64,000 bases of DNA. Source: Candidatus Binataceae bacterium (GTDB lineage: Bacteria; Desulfobacterota; Binatia; Binatales; Binataceae). Both the position numbers and the translations under genes were made by a program. The DNA lies in NCBI GenBank assembly GCA_035294265.1, contig DATGLK010000025.1, forward strand, positions 59,666 to 123,665, in the 5' to 3' direction. Under the pieces are notes generated by a model that saw only the letters and a list, made by a program, of their open reading frames with translations, was not told where the DNA came from and made no database searches. Shown here piece by piece: positions 62,621-64,000 of this stretch. The stretch's first letter is position 1; each line of letters starts with the position of its first letter.

Positions 62621-63865
62621 GTGAATAGTGCAAGTATCGACCATTGGGCCGGGCTGCGCCAGCACGCCTGGCTGCGCCAGCCGCGTCGCGCCGAGGGTGC
62701 GGTGGCGCAGTTGGTGGCCGAGCCTGCCGGGGCACAGGAATTGGCCGCGCTGGTGGGATACTGCCAGCAGCACGGGCTCAGCGTGGCGGCCCTGGGCGCC
62801 TGTCGCACGCTGGGCTGCCTGCGCGCGGCGCCGGTGGCGGTGGGAATCGCGCTCAGCCGGATGGCGCGGGTGGTGGCCTACGAGCCCGACGATCTGACCG
62901 TGACGGTGCAGCCTGGCATCACGATGGCTGCGCTGGATGAAGTACTGGCCTCCCGCCGCCAATATCTGCCGCTGGACCCGCCCCAGCCCGCCCAGACTAC
63001 CTTGGGCGCCGTCCTGGCAACCGCGCGCACCGGCCCCTTGCGGCTGTCCGCCGGCACGCCACGCGATTACGTCTTGGGAATCGAGTTCGTGGGGCATGGC
63101 GGACGGCTGGTGCGGGCGGGCGGGCGGGTGGTCAAGAATGTTGCCGGTTACGATATCATGAAGCTGATGGTAGGAGCCTACGGAAGCCTGGGAATAATCA
63201 GCGAGGTTACTTTGAAGATTCGGCCGCGGCCCGCCGCTCAGGCCCTGGTATTGCTCAGTGCCCCGGGCGCGCAAGAATTGTGCGAGCTAGGCTTCGCCCT
63301 TCATGATCGCTTGCCTCTGCTCTACCTGGACCTGCTGAGCCCGCGCGCCGAATTGGCCGAAGCGCCGCGTCAGGGCTACGGCTTGATCGCCGGCCTGGGT
63401 GGTAACGGCGCCGAAATAGATGCCCAGCTGGCAAGCGTGCGCGAGCTGGCGCCCAAGGCGCGGATTTGGCAGGACAATGAAGCCGCGCGCCTCTATCGTG
63501 CGCTGGTCAATTTGGCGCTGCCCAAGGTATCGATCGAGCTGCTGGTTGCCGTGCCGCCCCGTTTGTTGCCCGAGTGCTTGCACAGCGATGGAGTGGAGTT
63601 TCGCGCGCATTTGGGTTCCGGAGTGGCGCAGGTAGCGCTTGTGGGCGAAGGCCCCAGCGCGATCGCCGCGGCGACGCGATTGCGCGCCCGCGTGGCGCAG
63701 GCCGGCGGCCACGCGCGCGTGCTGCAGATAAGTCGGGAATTGCGCTCCCAAGTGCCATTTTTCGACCTGCCCGCGCCTGGCGCGATGGCTCTGATGGCTC
63801 GGCTCAAGCGTGCCTTCGATCCCGCGGCGATCTTTAATCCAGGCTGCTTTGTAGGGGGGCTGTAG
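62621..63865 (+). CDS. glcE: Glycolate oxidase FAD-binding subunit
   Basis: A 414-residue GlcE-type FAD-binding protein, shorter and less complete than GlcD, with FAD-contact text [37 protein letters not shown] and [20 protein letters not shown], then [19 protein letters not shown]. The start GTG at 62621 lies where homology begins. It is one of three parts of the glycolate oxidase with GlcD (upstream) and GlcF, whose start overlaps the last base of this stop codon. Confidence 0.88.
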   Translation: MNSASIDHWAGLRQHAWLRQPRRAEGAVAQLVAEPAGAQELAALVGYCQQHGLSVAALGACRTLGCLRAAPVAVGIALSRMARVVAYEPDDLTVTVQPGITMAALDEVLASRRQYLPLDPPQPAQTTLGAVLATARTGPLRLSAGTPRDYVLGIEFVGHGGRLVRAGGRVVKNVAGYDIMKLMVGAYGSLGIISEVTLKIRPRPAAQALVLLSAPGAQELCELGFALHDRLPLLYLDLLSPRAELAEAPRQGYGLIAGLGGNGAEIDAQLASVRELAPKARIWQDNEAARLYRALVNLALPKVSIELLVAVPPRLLPECLHSDGVEFRAHLGSGVAQVALVGEGPSAIAAATRLRARVAQAGGHARVLQISRELRSQVPFFDLPAPGAMALMARLKRAFDPAAIFNPGCFVGGL

Positions 63866-64000
63866 TGGCTTCCAGGGAGATGACCGAGGGTACCTCGATC
63901 GATGCGGAGCTGCTGCTGGATTGCGTTCATTGCGGCTTTTGTTTGGAAGCCTGCCCGACTTACCAGCTAACGCGTACCGAGATGGACTCACCGCGCGGGC
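63865..64000 (+). CDS. glcF: Glycolate oxidase iron-sulfur subunit, partial
   Basis: Only the first 45 codons are present, beginning with GTG that shares a base with the glcE stop. They contain a [4Fe-4S] ferredoxin motif, [17 protein letters not shown], the start of the two-cluster GlcF/HdrD-type domain. The rest lies past the right edge. Confidence 0.85.
   Translation, partial: MASREMTEGTSIDAELLLDCVHCGFCLEACPTYQLTRTEMDSPRG

Noticed and set aside
1-64000. Genome-wide reassignment of TGA to tryptophan
   Set aside because: Many genes of normal length here end in TGA (for example hyfE, the btuF-like and PAP2 genes), and Trp is written TGG throughout.
1-64000. CRISPR array, rRNA or intact insertion sequence
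   Set aside because: No regularly spaced repeats, rRNA-like sequence or complete transposase was seen.

Overview
The window is GC-rich bacterial chromosome with compact, mostly leaderless-looking operons and good Shine-Dalgarno sites. Its content (hydrogenase-4 membrane arm, luciferase-like monooxygenases, Rieske oxygenases, PQQ dehydrogenase, fused EtfBA, glycolate oxidase, many exported beta-propeller lipoproteins) suggests a metabolically versatile, uncultured Gram-negative soil or groundwater lineage. Candidatus Binatota (Desulfobacterota_B) is my best guess, but it is an inference from gene content only.

Layout. 1-7.4 kb: a minus-strand hyfBCEF-type membrane module, headed by a helix-turn-helix/PTS-EIIA protein and divergent from a second HTH/EIIA protein, with a pentapeptide-repeat protein and small hypotheticals. 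7.6-20.7 kb: two MFS transporters, two luciferase-like monooxygenases, a PQQ alcohol dehydrogenase with its cytochrome c, a tandem-rhodanese lipoprotein and two large propeller genes. 21.1-25.7 kb: a decayed genomic island (pieces of a DISARM/DUF499-type phage-defence locus, a Phd/VapC toxin-antitoxin remnant, an FHA protein, a SEC-C remnant and a frameshifted integrase) lying against the 3' end of selC, the tRNA for selenocysteine. 26.3-34.2 kb: three lipoproteins, including a 690-codon propeller and a 1427-residue G8/beta-helix protein. 34.3-43.5 kb: PiT and PAP2, two Rieske oxygenases with a ferredoxin and a 3-hydroxyanthranilate-dioxygenase-like protein, an MHS-type transporter and the third large propeller gene. 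43.7-53.1 kb: an M24-fold protein, a DUF3500 protein, EtfBA, a BtuFCD-type importer, a phosphoesterase and an NAD-binding protein. 53.8-64 kb: a lipoprotein, a PqqD/PhyH pair, a Tat-exported M15 peptidase, a glyoxylate aminotransferase and glcD, metE-like, glcE and glcF.

Main discovery. Three paralogous exported propeller genes (9117-11285, 18504-20666, 41270-43492, all minus) are each interrupted by an in-frame TGA at the same alignment column. The propeller reading continues in the same frame after it. In all three a 6-bp hairpin with a 5-nt loop (CGGGT, AGGAT, AGGTT) starts exactly 24 nt after the TGA and shows compensatory base changes, which is the layout of a bacterial SECIS element. 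tRNA-Sec with anticodon TCA is encoded in the same window. Together this makes a strong case for an apparently undescribed family of about 720-740-residue exported selenocysteine beta-propeller proteins, which standard gene callers would report as six separate truncated genes.

How the genes may work together. The selenopropellers sit beside flavin-type monooxygenases, MFS exporters/importers, a PQQ dehydrogenase and Rieske oxygenases, so a role in periplasmic oxidation or binding of small organic, sulfur or metal compounds is possible but unproven. The glc genes plus the aminotransferase form a glycolate/glyoxylate branch.
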